NCBI GenBank assembly: GCA_024867545.1
Contig: JANFNE010000020.1
Location: 1,178,001 to 1,242,000 of the forward strand
Origin: Phytopythium helicoides
Taxonomy: Eukaryota; Oomycota; Peronosporomycetes; Pythiales; Pythiaceae
Length of the DNA stretch: 64,000 bases
Direction: 5' to 3'
In this document: positions 34,101 through 43,590 of the stretch, piece by piece
Numbering within the stretch: position 1 is the first letter of the stretch
Layout of the letters: every line of letters begins with the position of its first letter
The notes under the pieces: generated by a model
Seen by the model: the letters and a program-made list of their open reading frames with translations, nothing else
What the model was told of the DNA's origin: nothing
Databases searched by the model: none
Made by a program: the position numbers and the translations under genes

Positions 34101-37041
34101 CCTTATGAGCTGCCATTATCAGCGCAGTATAACCGTCATCGTCTTTCACGCTGATGTCTGCGCCTTGTTCCACCAGATATCGGACCACATCCACAAGTCC
34201 AAGCGCAGCAGCCCTTATCAGCCCAGGGAGGTCATTGATGTCGGGATTTTTGCTCACGTCTATCCCCATCAAATACTGCGTCACATCCTTCTGTTGCTTA
34301 GATGCAGCCCATATTAGCGCACTCCATTCATTCTGGTCTTCGTCTTCTGTGTTCGCACCTTGCTCCACGAGATATCGCACTACATCCAATTGACCATTCT
34401 GAGCAGCGACCATGAGTGGAGTCGTGTAGTCTAAATCATTGGAATCTATGTTCTCGCCTTGCTCCACAAGATACCGCACCACATCAATATGACCGTTTGC
34501 AGCAGCCGTATACAACGGATTGTCACTGTCCTGGCGTGCGCCTTTCTCCATGAGATACCGCACCACATCCAATTGGCCATTCGCAGAAGCGTACGTCAGC
34601 GCACTCCAACCACCTTTAATCACGACTCGTAGATTCGCGCCATGTTCCACCAAAAAACGCACCAAGTCCAATCTACCGTTTGCTGCAGCCGCCATGAGTT
34701 GAGTACAATCGTTGCTGAACTTGACATGAATATTCGCACCCAGCTCCTCGAGATACTTCTTCACATTCGTGTGGGCATTCACAGATGCCCACATCAACGC
34801 AGTGTTTCCGAACATGTCTTTGACTTCTGTGTCCACGCCATGTTCTACCAAATATTGCACCACATTCAAATGACCATACTTGGCAGCACATGTCAACGCA
34901 GTTTCACCGTTCTGAGTCGTGAAGTGTATATTGGTGCCATGTTCCACCAGATACTGCACCACGTTGGCATGACCATTTGCAGCAGCGTATATCAACGCAG
35001 TGTTTCCGAACATGTCCTTGGCTTCTGTGTCCGCGCCATGTTCTACCAGATATTGCACCACGTTCACATGACCGTACTTGGCAGCACATGTCAACGCAGT
35101 TTCACCGTTCTGAGTCGTGAAGTGTATATCGGCGCCATGTTTCACCAGATATTGCACCACACTCACATGACCATTTGCAGCAGCGTATATCAACGCAGTG
35201 TTTCCGAACATGTCCTTGGCTTCTGTGTCCACGCCTTGTTCTACCAGATATTGCACCACGTTCACATGACCGTACTTGGCAGCACATGTCAACGCAGTTT
35301 CACCGTTCTGAGTCGTGAAGTGTATATCGGCGCCATGTTTCACCAGATATCGCACCACACTCACATGACCATTTGCAGCACCGTATATCAACGCAGTGTT
35401 TCCGAACATGTCCTTGGCTTCTGTGTCCACGCCTTGTTCTACCAGATATTGCACCACGTTCACATAACCATTCTTGGCAGCACATGTCAACGCAGTTTCA
35501 CCATTCTGAGTCTGGGCGTGTATATCGGCGCCATGTTTCACCAGATACTGCGCCACGTTGGCATGGCCATAATTGGCAGCGTATATCAACGCAGTGTTTC
35601 CGAACATGTCCTTGGCTTCTGTGTCCGCGCCTTGTTCTACCAGATATTGCACCACGTTCACATGACCGTACTTGGCAGCGCATGTCAACGCATTTTCACC
35701 ATTCTGAGTCGTGAAGTGTATATCGGCGCCATGTTTCACCAGATACTGCGCCACGTTGGCATGGCCATAATTGGCAGCGTATATCAACGCAGTGTCGCCG
35801 CACATGTCCTTGGCTTCTGTGTCTGCGCCGTGTTCCACCAGATACTGCACCATGTTGGCATGACCATAGACTACACCCCATAACAGCGCAGTTTTCCCTT
35901 GCGAGTCTCCCTTGGCATTGATGTCTGCGCCGTGCTCGACCAGATAGCGAACCACATCCCAATTCTCACAATGAGCAGCCTCTATCAACGCAGTTTCATT
36001 GTCTGCGCCTTGCTCCACCAGATATTGCACGACAGCCAAGTGGCATTTCTGAGCAGCCCGTTTAAGTGGAAAGCGCTTGTCCGCACCTTGCTCCACAAGA
36101 AAACGCACCACATCTAGTTGACCCTTATCAGCAGCTTCGACCAACGCAGTCGCACCATACTCGCTCTGAGCCAGTACATCGGCACTTTGCTCCACCAGGT
36201 AGCGCACTACATCCCATTTGCTATTTCGAGCAGCCTTAATCAGCGCAGTTTCTTTGTCCTCGTCTCTGGCTTCTTTGTCTGCACCTTTCTCCACGAGATA
36301 CTTCACGACATCCAATTCACCCTTGTCAGCAGCATTGATCAGCGCAGTCCTGCATCTGGTGCCCTTGGCTTCCGTACTCGCACCATGTTCCGCGAGATAA
36401 CGCACCACATCCAATCGACCCTTGTCAGCAGCCAATATCAGCGCAGTGTCGCCGCTGAACCTGCTCGTATTCCTAGCATGAATGTCCGCGCCTTGCTCCA
36501 CGAGATACCGCACCACTTCAACGTGACCCTCCCAAGCAGCCAACATCAGTGCAGTGCAACCGGAGTTGTTACTGGGTTCATAGAACGCTCTTCGCCGCGC
36601 GCGATGCACGAATAATCTGAACGTAGCGCTAAAAAAGTCCCCGCTTTTTTTTATCGGCACTTTGTTCGCGCCTTGCTCCACGAGATACCGCACCACATCC
36701 AATGTGCCACTCCTAGCAGCCTTAATCAGTGCAGTGTAGCCATTATTGTCCTTGGCTTGTATGTCCGCGCCTTGTTCCACCAGATATCGCACCACATCCA
36801 GTGCGCCACTCATTGCAGCCTTGATCAGTGCAGTCTCGCCGTCCTTGTTGCTGGCATTGATGTCCACGCCTTGCTCCACTAGACACCGCGCCACATCCAA
36901 TGCGCCACTCCCGGCAGCCATAATTAATGCAGTGCTGCCGTCATTGTTCCTGGAGTCGATCTCCGCCCCGCCTTGAACTGCTTTCTTCACCGATTCGAGG
37001 TCGCCCTCCTCCGCAGCAGCAGCGTGCAGGAGATCTTCCAT
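31102..37041 (-). CDS. Ankyrin-repeat / pseudokinase / TKL kinase protein, copy D (open, longest)
   Basis: From ATG 37041 (MEDLLHAAAAEEGDLE) the protein is 1,979 residues. About 32 ankyrin repeats fill residues about 1-1075, with an insert in repeat 4 (KSGDFFSATFRLFVHR) and a run of 198-bp paired repeats. The pseudokinase follows (KTIGGEYRAKW, VVLKLF, HGNLRSSN near residue 1205, LADFG); then a helical linker; then an apparently active TKL kinase (GEGGFGEVYLAKW, VVVKEV, HGDLKCNN near 1700, VTDFG) and the shared tail ending LLTSEAMS. It is the only open member of the long B/D subtype. The start is the ATG conserved in B, C and D (A has MEE). Its upstream exon-like block is broken by a frameshift and TGA, and the region further upstream is split by the Crypton dimer. 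Substrate unknown. Confidence 0.85.
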   Translation of the reverse strand: MEDLLHAAAAEEGDLESVKKAVQGGAEIDSRNNDGSTALIMAAGSGALDVARCLVEQGVDINASNKDGETALIKAAMSGALDVVRYLVEQGADIQAKDNNGYTALIKAARSGTLDVVRYLVEQGANKVPIKKSGDFFSATFRLFVHRARRRAFYEPSNNSGCTALMLAAWEGHVEVVRYLVEQGADIHARNTSRFSGDTALILAADKGRLDVVRYLAEHGASTEAKGTRCRTALINAADKGELDVVKYLVEKGADKEARDEDKETALIKAARNSKWDVVRYLVEQSADVLAQSEYGATALVEAADKGQLDVVRFLVEQGADKRFPLKRAAQKCHLAVVQYLVEQGADNETALIEAAHCENWDVVRYLVEHGADINAKGDSQGKTALLWGVVYGHANMVQYLVEHGADTEAKDMCGDTALIYAANYGHANVAQYLVKHGADIHFTTQNGENALTCAAKYGHVNVVQYLVEQGADTEAKDMFGNTALIYAANYGHANVAQYLVKHGADIHAQTQNGETALTCAAKNGYVNVVQYLVEQGVDTEAKDMFGNTALIYGAANGHVSVVRYLVKHGADIHFTTQNGETALTCAAKYGHVNVVQYLVEQGVDTEAKDMFGNTALIYAAANGHVSVVQYLVKHGADIHFTTQNGETALTCAAKYGHVNVVQYLVEHGADTEAKDMFGNTALIYAAANGHANVVQYLVEHGTNIHFTTQNGETALTCAAKYGHLNVVQYLVEHGVDTEVKDMFGNTALMWASVNAHTNVKKYLEELGANIHVKFSNDCTQLMAAAANGRLDLVRFLVEHGANLRVVIKGGWSALTYASANGQLDVVRYLMEKGARQDSDNPLYTAAANGHIDVVRYLVEQGENIDSNDLDYTTPLMVAAQNGQLDVVRYLVEQGANTEDEDQNEWSALIWAASKQQKDVTQYLMGIDVSKNPDINDLPGLIRAAALGLVDVVRYLVEQGADISVKDDDGYTALIMAAHKGHAGVVRYLVEQGADIQGADKNGETALIMAAHKGHADVVQYLVEQGAEVNIRNTKGETAIYQAYKHGHLAIKDFLLKHIRHVPQNEGMANADTYLISLKAYLESESWAISPFDIEPVEYVGTKTIGGEYRAKWLDADVVLKLFVPDASASTFKDEVAAWLQLRHPNVIKLYGACDIGHSFFVLEYASNGSVVEYLAECKKKGERETPWKLLHEAALGLAYLHERGIVHGNLRSSNILVGSDGVAKLADFGLSVLSQVVGDTELSFGVGFSSIRWRAPERLKGYKSSVEADIYSFGLCVIVALAGQEVWERDVYPTLWSERLWNDNITFIPTNLDDDTLLLASRMCYRNPKQRATVAAVVRLIEKLVAKEASDLQPQSNGDDFKSTVDEYKNGELTQLLASIRKQISSHHCQYEFMLREIDAIHKQLAPESQSAMLLEAYRLLLFDLDGILHSGSIGNRVVALSSSRAAGNNLTVFKRRVDELWRLLDAYRVSDEERERQWDLHRKKQLELFVSDVSQTVTVLSELVDEEERTTLMTLLRLELDTHASDYTPSQLEVMKKAYDDCCQGEWENLVTTIPVWYLPWHELVINKMKKLGEGGFGEVYLAKWLDSEVVVKEVKKLGARNCDSFTTTLSQSVPQSEPTIESRKERRKLFEHEVNVWFGLSHPHVIRLFGACHVGTPFFACEYARGGSLDKYLREHPDEIWTKLLEAALGVQYLHSRGIIHGDLKCNNIMVGNDGKAKVTDFGLSSFEEASEVKLSGAWHWVAPECIEHGASKRSFASDVYSLGMCIVEALRVVEDDHPPLPWYDNENDVVKVKVVNRRELPSRPVSCTDEQWKLVERMCAHDSDKRIKISTVVDELGVLGRGNAACDDIEAEPERELPSVANVITEMKDMCLQIHESTTSHNGKILCQIYVLLWERLAGLSSTTDDLGNIIERARKSTLALEKEKGTLFAFTETALRGYALHRNLDKLIEAKMWSVDTFEWRDRCWKLLTSEAMS
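34827..36014 (-). repeat. 198-bp higher-order repeats inside the ankyrin domain of copy D
   Basis: CTGTGTCC recurs at 34827, 35025, 35223, 35421, 35619 and about 35817, again at 198 bp. Individual units differ in arrangement from copy B (for example an IHAQTQN module only in D), so the two arrays have turned over separately. Confidence 0.8.
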
Positions 37042-37748
37042 GGGATGTTTTGTTGTGAGAAGGGTGACAAGCAAATCATGTGGTGATCCGATGCGATTGG
37101 TTGAAATCCAACATTTGCATGGATACACTTTCGAGCGGCGGTTTCGCAAATGCACTTCAAGCAGAGACTTCGCAAAAGCACTTCAAGCAGAGGCAATTGC
37201 AGTTGATTTGACTTGACGTTATAGGTCTGCGTCTCACAGCATGCGAACTCACAACTAAAGAACTACAAACCTGGCATCGACCATCCATTTTGATCATGCT
37301 GTATCTTCGATGAACAACTTCTATAATAGACTGCATCGAGACACTTGAGGTCTTCTGCTCCGACATCGTTTGGGTCGACGAGCTGGGTAAGCGCACATCC
37401 AGGTGGAGGAATACCCAGCTCAACGAAGATCAGACGACGACGTCGATGCTCGGAAACACATCGAAAAGGCTTGTGTCACGCCGTATTTTCAAGTAGCATT
37501 CACAAATGAACTGTGCTACGTCAAGCTTCTAGAAGCTCTAGAGACGATAAGCGGCTCTACAAGTGGTCGAAATGGAGGTCGTTGTCGTCTTCCTCTTCTC
37601 GTGAGCGAATCACACATCTATTGATGCTTGGTCAGATGTACAACCACAATGAGAAGTACATTCTCTAGAGGACGAGCAGCAGGGAGAAACCCACCCATTC
37701 AACAGCCGATCTGCTGAGCACGCGCTGCTGTCAGCAGCTCCAACATTT
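37042..37748. other. Region upstream of copy D, up to the Crypton insertion
   Basis: Holds a degenerate version of the PPPGCALTQLVDP block (about 37,300-37,480), interrupted by a one-base loss and a TGA. It also has the LELLTAARAQQIGC segment that is cut by the transposon at 37748. Confidence 0.5.
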
Positions 37749-37758
37749 ACTTGTGGGC

Positions 37759-37772
37759 GGAATTTACTGGAC
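37759..37772 (+). repeat. Subterminal inverted repeat arm, left (Crypton copy 1)
   Basis: GGAATTTACTGGAC, 10 bp inside the left end. Its perfect reverse complement is at 40520-40533. Candidate recombinase binding site or chance pair; the same arms occur in copy 2. Confidence 0.6.
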
Positions 37773-38079
37773 ACGCACTGGATGACTATATTTGACAGGT
37801 AATCTACTTTGCAAAGGATTATCACCGCACAAGTGCTGCTGTTGAAGTCGAAGCGGACGTTGCCGGGTGACATTGTTGGGTTGCTTCTAGACTTGCTGTC
37901 GCCAGGTTTGTCGTAGATGTGGAATGTTCGCAAGCTATATGATGCTGAGCTGCTTTGTGGTGATTAGCCATCTGAAGAGTGGTTAAAAGACGCATGCCAA
38001 CGCGCGTGGGATATTCTCCGAACTGTAGATTGCTCCAAGCTCGAGCTGAAGTGTCAGCTGTGGATTATTCATCTGTGCT

Positions 38080-38112
38080 AGGTCACAGTGTGAGGTCACA
38101 GCGTGAGGTCAC
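38080..38112 (+). repeat. Three 13-bp direct repeats (AGGTCAC core) in Crypton copy 1
   Basis: AGGTCAC starts at 38080, 38093 and 38106. The array is repeated at 41001-41033 in copy 2. It could be a regulatory or recombinase-binding cluster. Confidence 0.6.
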
Positions 38113-38162
38113 TGTATGACTACCAGGACAATCAATGGCTATATATCCAAACCAAGGAGCAC

Positions 38163-40436
38163 CTATCCATCGTTTGTTGCCCGCTGTTGGTGATCGTGTG
38201 GCACACTGAGCATTCGCTCTCTTCGAGCACGCTTTCTCAGCTCGGTTGTAATTGTGATCCATACAAGTTGGCCTTGACGTCGTTTGCGTCGTAGATTAGT
38301 CTCCTCTGGTAGGTCTATAGCGTGTTTGCACTGCTCGTAAACGGCAGCAGCTTCAAGAGGAGAAAGATTGGTACAGTTTATCCCGAGTTCTAACGCACAT
38401 CGCTCAATCTTGCCCATCAGATATCGAAGGTCACACAAACGCTTTTTCTCATTGACGATATTGAGGTCGTGTGAGCTCATTCGTCGAAACGGAGGTAAAC
38501 GTTTTGACAAATCCCCGCAGCACCAATACAGCCACGCTGTATCTGGAGCACATTGAGTTGGTATCTTTGTGTTGATTGGAAATGCATGCAGCCTTTCCCC
38601 CCAACAGTGTGTATCATACACTACAGGCTCATCAGCGATCTGTGTACTTGAAATACTTGGTTCATCGTCATTGCTCTCATTTGGTGAGGGTCTATGAGCA
38701 ACTTCTCTCTCACTATTAAGTCTATTAAGTACCCCGGCATCTTCCAAGCGCTGCAATATAGTAGTTGCCAAACGATCACACGTTGGTACGCCACTAGCAA
38801 CAGCTCGATCCTCCATTATTTGAGTAACTGATCTCACAATGCGCTCATGAAAACGCTCTTGTTGCTCAATACGCTCTTGTTGCTCACGCTTTCGCTCCTC
38901 TCGGTCTTTTGCAGTACTTTCTTGTAGCTGAGCAACCGCAGCAAGTAGGGTTACATGGGGTGGTATACCAGTCGCTGTCATGGTGGCACTCTCAAATAGA
39001 TCTCGCTGCACAGCAGCATGCAAACGACTAACTAGATCAGTTTGAGTGAACAGCGGTGTTTTAAATAATGGGTGGGAAGTACTCAAATGGGAGCGAAGAA
39101 AATCGTGGTGATAAATGAGTGACGCGAGCGCCATCTCTGCAATGTTACTGACAGTCGGTGGTAGCCGACCAAAACAAATCCGTTTGGCCTCGTGCACACT
39201 TTCATTAGAACCTTCAAATCGAGGAGGTAAAGTTGCAAAATCTGGTTTTTGAATCGGAAGACCCGCCACTGTTCGACCCACATACATATCGCCCGCGGCA
39301 TCATGTCGTAGGTATCGGTCTTGAACTCCACCAAGTGCCCAACCTGCTCTAAGATGAATGGCAATTGCAGGTGGGCATGCCGTTGAGCCTGACGAGCAGT
39401 AAGTAGACGCACCCTTTCTCATTGAGTGAGTACCTATGTTCGAAGCCAAAGCACCACGACGCTCTAGATCTTCAGTGAGGTCGTGCGAGGCCAGAACACG
39501 CCCGAGAACTTTGCGAAATCTCTCGTATTGACCTCGCCCAGGGAAGAGGTGTGGATCGCTCATGTCAGTCTCGTATACTGCCCAGTAAATACCTGCATTG
39601 ATGCATCAGAAACTCAGTCAGACTGCTGTGTCTTTACTCAAATGTTGTCATGCGAGCTTACCAAGTGCTAGTAGTGGACAAAGCTCTGGAGTGAGAGGAT
39701 TCGCGTACACATGGCGAGGATCCCTTGGCCTAGATCCTCGCTGATCATTCTTCATGTGCGCAAAGTATACACACATTGCGTCATCTTTCCACTCTAGGTG
39801 ATTGTAGCAAATCGACACTGTGTTGGCAGCACGTGCCATCAGGTTCCACGACATCAGCATAAAGGCTCTTGCAAATATCATATCCCGTGAGTCTGAGCAC
39901 AACATATGCATCGAAATACGTCGATATAAACTCATTTCCATTGGGTCCTTGCCCACCTTGATTTCGCCGGACCCAGAACTAATCGCTTCAGCAATTGCAT
40001 TTTGTAGGCCCTTGTAATGGTTAGACAGCTCGATTTCAAAGTCATGAGGCATTGTATGATGATAATCACGGTACAGATTTACAAGTGCTGAGCGATGGCC
40101 GGCATACGTTTGGAAAACATGGTAGGATCCGTCAGTCTTCTTCATGGACAAGACCCAAGACATAAAATCTAGAACTGTCAAGCGCTCAAAGTGGAGTGGT
40201 GGATTGCTTGGGGCAGAGCAGAGAGCCGCTTTTACAGACATCCTTGTCGGACACTCATTGCCATCAAAAGTCAGGGTTCTCACAAACTCTTCACGCACCA
40301 ACGAGCGTTTGTTTAGGACCACCCACTGCAGAAATCGCACTGATGACGCACGGTAGGAATCACGAGAACTGTCGGATATGATTCGCGAGCGTGCGGCCTC
40401 GACTTCGCGCTCGAGCTGCGTCAGGTCTGCACTCAT
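38163..40436 (-). CDS. Crypton tyrosine recombinase, copy 1 (two exons, 734 aa)
   Basis: Exon 1 is 39662-40436 (ATG at 40436, MSADLTQLEREVEAARSR), exon 2 is 38163-39592, and the intron is GTAAGC…TGCAG (69 nt). Phase matches and the join reads LLALGIYWAVYETD. Catalytic residues of the tyrosine recombinase superfamily are in order: R202 (MARAANT), K229 (AHMKND), H314-x-x-R317 (THSMRKGAST), W343 (AGWALGG) and Y352 (QDRYLRH). A C-terminal extension of about 380 residues has a charged coiled-coil-like stretch (REERKREQQERIEQQERF) and a basic tail. An earlier ATG at 40667 would add 77 residues but spans the element end, so 40436 is preferred. The enzyme should cut and rejoin the element ends. Confidence 0.85.
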
Positions 40437-40519
40437 GGTGCGTCTCGCAATGAGTCCTTTCGCTGCAGGAATTGAGTGAATGGTCGCACGATGGTTGCTT
40501 GAGCAGCCATTGGATGGCT

Positions 40520-40533
40520 GTCCAGTAAATTCC
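40520..40533 (-). repeat. Subterminal inverted repeat arm, right (Crypton copy 1)
   Basis: GTCCAGTAAATTCC, reverse complement of 37759-37772, about 136 bp from the right end and upstream of the recombinase ATG. Confidence 0.6.
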
Positions 40534-40669
40534 ATCAATCTAATTGTGTGACAGCATATATATTGAGCACCGTATGAATCCAAAAAATGCTTTGTCGGAA
40601 AATACTGGACCTTGCATCCAGCAGAAGGTCTGCAAGTTGCCGTCGCTATCCAGCAAAATACTGACAATT

Positions 40670-43590
40670 ACTTGTGGGCGGAATTTACTGGACACGCACT
40701 GGATGACTATATTTGACAGGTAATCTACTTTGCAAAGGATTATCACCGCACAAGTGCTGCTGTTGAAGTCGAAGCGGACGTTGCCGGGTGACATTGTTGG
40801 GTTGCTTCTAGACTTGCTGTCGCCAGGTTTGTCGTAGATGTGGAATGTTCGCAAGCTATATGATGCTGAGCTGCTTTGTGGTGATTAGCCATCTGAAGAG
40901 TGGTTAAAAGACGCATGCCAACGCGCGTGGGATATTCTCCGAACTGTAGATTGCTCCAAGCTCGAGCTGAAGTGTCAGCTGTGGATTATTCATCTGTGCT
41001 AGGTCACAGTGTGAGGTCACAGCGTGAGGTCACTGTATGACTACCAGGACAATCAATGGCTATATATCCAAACCAAGGAGCACCTATCCATCGTTTGTTG
41101 CCCGCTGTTGGTGATCGTGTGGCACACTGAGCATTCGCTCTCTTCGAGCACGCTTTCTCAGCTCGGTTGTAATTGTGATCCATACAAGTTGGCCTTGACG
41201 TCGTTTGCGTCGTAGATTAGTCTCCTCTGGTAGGTCTATAGCGTGTTTGCACTGCTCGTAAACGGCAGCAGCTTCAAGAGGAGAAAGATTGGTACAGTTT
41301 ATCCCGAGTTCTAACGCACATCGCTCAATCTTGCCCATCAGATATCGAAGGTCACACAAACGCTTTTTCTCATTGACGATATTGAGGTCGTGTGAGCTCA
41401 TTCGTCGAAACGGAGGTAAACGTTTTGACAAATCCCCGCAGCACCAATACAGCCACGCTGTATCTGGAGCACATTGAGTTGGTATCTTTGTGTTGATTGG
41501 AAATGCATGCAGCCTTTCCCCCCAACAGTGTGTATCATACACTACAGGCTCATCAGCGATCTGTGTACTTGAAATACTTGGTTCATCGTCATTGCTCTCA
41601 TTTGGTGAGGGTCTATGAGCAACTTCTCTCTCACTATTAAGTCTATTAAGTACCCCGGCATCTTCCAAGCGCTGCAATATAGTAGTTGCCAAACGATCAC
41701 ACGTTGGTACGCCACTAGCAACAGCTCGATCCTCCATTATTTGAGTAACTGATCTCACAATGCGCTCATGAAAACGCTCTTGTTGCTCAATACGCTCTTG
41801 TTGCTCACGCTTTCGCTCCTCTCGGTCTTTTGCAGTACTTTCTTGTAGCTGAGCAACCGCAGCAAGTAGGGTTACATGGGGTGGTATACCAGTCGCTGTC
41901 ATGGTGGCACTCTCAAATAGATCTCGCTGCACAGCAGCATGCAAACGACTAACTAGATCAGTTTGAGTGAACAGCGGTGTTTTAAATAATGGGTGGGAAG
42001 TACTCAAATGGGAGCGAAGAAAATCGTGGTGATAAATGAGTGACGCGAGCGCCATCTCTGCAATGTTACTGACAGTCGGTGGTAGCCGACCAAAACAAAT
42101 CCGTTTGGCCTCGTGCACACTTTCATTAGAACCTTCAAATCGAGGAGGTAAAGTTGCAAAATCTGGTTTTTGAATCGGAAGACCCGCCACTGTTCGACCC
42201 ACATACATATCGCCCGCGGCATCATGTCGTAGGTATCGGTCTTGAACTCCACCAAGTGCCCAACCTGCTCTAAGATGAATGGCAATTGCAGGTGGGCATG
42301 CCGTTGAGCCTGACGAGCAGTAAGTAGACGCACCCTTTCTCATTGAGTGAGTACCTATGTTCGAAGCCAAAGCACCACGACGCTCTAGATCTTCAGTGAG
42401 GTCGTGCGAGGCCAGAACACGCCCGAGAACTTTGCGAAATCTCTCGTATTGACCTCGCCCAGGGAAGAGGTGTGGATCGCTCATGTCAGTCTCGTATACT
42501 GCCCAGTAAATACCTGCATTGATGCATCAGAAACTCAGTCAGACTGCTGTGTCTTTACTCAAATGTTGTCATGCGAGCTTACCAAGTGCTAGTAGTGGAC
42601 AAAGCTCTGGAGTGAGAGGATTCGCGTACACATGGCGAGGATCCCTTGGCCTAGATCCTCGCTGATCATTCTTCATGTGCGCAAAGTATACACACATTGC
42701 GTCATCTTTCCACTCTAGGTGATTGTAGCAAATCGACACTGTGTTGGCAGCACGTGCCATCAGGTTCCACGACATCAGCATAAAGGCTCTTGCAAATATC
42801 ATATCCCGTGAGTCTGAGCACAACATATGCATCGAAATACGTCGATATAAACTCATTTCCATTGGGTCCTTGCCCACCTTGATTTCGCCGGACCCAGAAC
42901 TAATCGCTTCAGCAATTGCATTTTGTAGGCCCTTGTAATGGTTAGACAGCTCGATTTCAAAGTCATGAGGCATTGTATGATGATAATCACGGTACAGATT
43001 TACAAGTGCTGAGCGATGGCCGGCATACGTTTGGAAAACATGGTAGGATCCGTCAGTCTTCTTCATGGACAAGACCCAAGACATAAAATCTAGAACTGTC
43101 AAGCGCTCAAAGTGGAGTGGTGGATTGCTTGGGGCAGAGCAGAGAGCCGCTTTTACAGACATCCTTGTCGGACACTCATTGCCATCAAAAGTCAGGGTTC
43201 TCACAAACTCTTCACGCACCAACGAGCGTTTGTTTAGGACCACCCACTGCAGAAATCGCACTGATGACGCACGGTAGGAATCACGAGAACTGTCGGATAT
43301 GATTCGCGAGCGTGCGGCCTCGACTTCGCGCTCGAGCTGCGTCAGGTCTGCACTCATGGTGCGTCTCGCAATGAGTCCTTTCGCTGCAGGAATTGAGTGA
43401 ATGGTCGCACGATGGTTGCTTGAGCAGCCATTGGATGGCTGTCCAGTAAATTCCATCAATCTAATTGTGTGACAGCATATATATTGAGCACCGTATGAAT
43501 CCAAAAAATGCTTTGTCGGAAAATACTGGACCTTGCATCCAGCAGAAGGTCTGCAAGTTGCCGTCGCTATCCAGCAAAATACTGACAATT
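40670..43590 (-). mobile_element. Crypton-type element, copy 2, directly abutting copy 1
   Basis: A second 2,921-bp copy in the same orientation with no base between the copies. Every ORF recurs at an offset of exactly 2,921 with the same translation. It ends …TACTGACAATT, followed by TGTCATCAACAGCATG, which continues the target sequence of unit 1. Confidence 0.85.
41084..43357 (-). CDS. Crypton tyrosine recombinase, copy 2 (identical to copy 1)
   Basis: Exons 42583-43357 and 41084-42513, 734 residues, same catalytic residues as copy 1 (R202, K229, H314, R317, W343, Y352). Translated exons show no difference from copy 1. Both copies are therefore intact, arguing for very recent arrival or copying. 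Confidence 0.85.

Larger units (their letters stand above)
37749..38162. other. Non-coding left end of Crypton copy 1
   Basis: About 410 bp downstream of the recombinase stop. It includes the 14-bp subterminal repeat arm and three 13-bp direct repeats. A 62-codon minus-strand frame (MRTFHIYDKPGDSK…) exists but shows no family features. Confidence 0.6.
37749..40669 (-). mobile_element. Crypton-type tyrosine recombinase element, copy 1 (2,921 bp)
   Basis: The left boundary follows CAACATTT and the element starts ACTTGTGGGC; the same start recurs at 40670, immediately after …TACTGACAATT. Boundaries come from comparing the dimer junction with the uninterrupted unit 1 site at about 11,342. There are no long terminal inverted repeats and no clear target duplication; the two bases TT could be the crossover. 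It carries one spliced recombinase gene. Cryptons are DNA transposons moved by tyrosine recombinases, known in fungi, animals and stramenopiles. Confidence 0.85.

Noticed and set aside
34642..35883. 413-codon plus-strand ORF
   Set aside because: The same antisense artefact, in copy D.
37610..37933. Small minus-strand ORF (MRTFHIYDKPGDSK…) in the Crypton left end
   Set aside because: It reads across the element boundary in copy 1 and differently in copy 2, and has no family features.
40436..40667. 77-residue N-terminal extension of the Crypton recombinase (ATG 40667)
   Set aside because: It uses the terminal bases of the element and would differ by insertion site; in copy 2 the frame even runs into flanking DNA (43669). 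ATG 40436 is internal and conserved.
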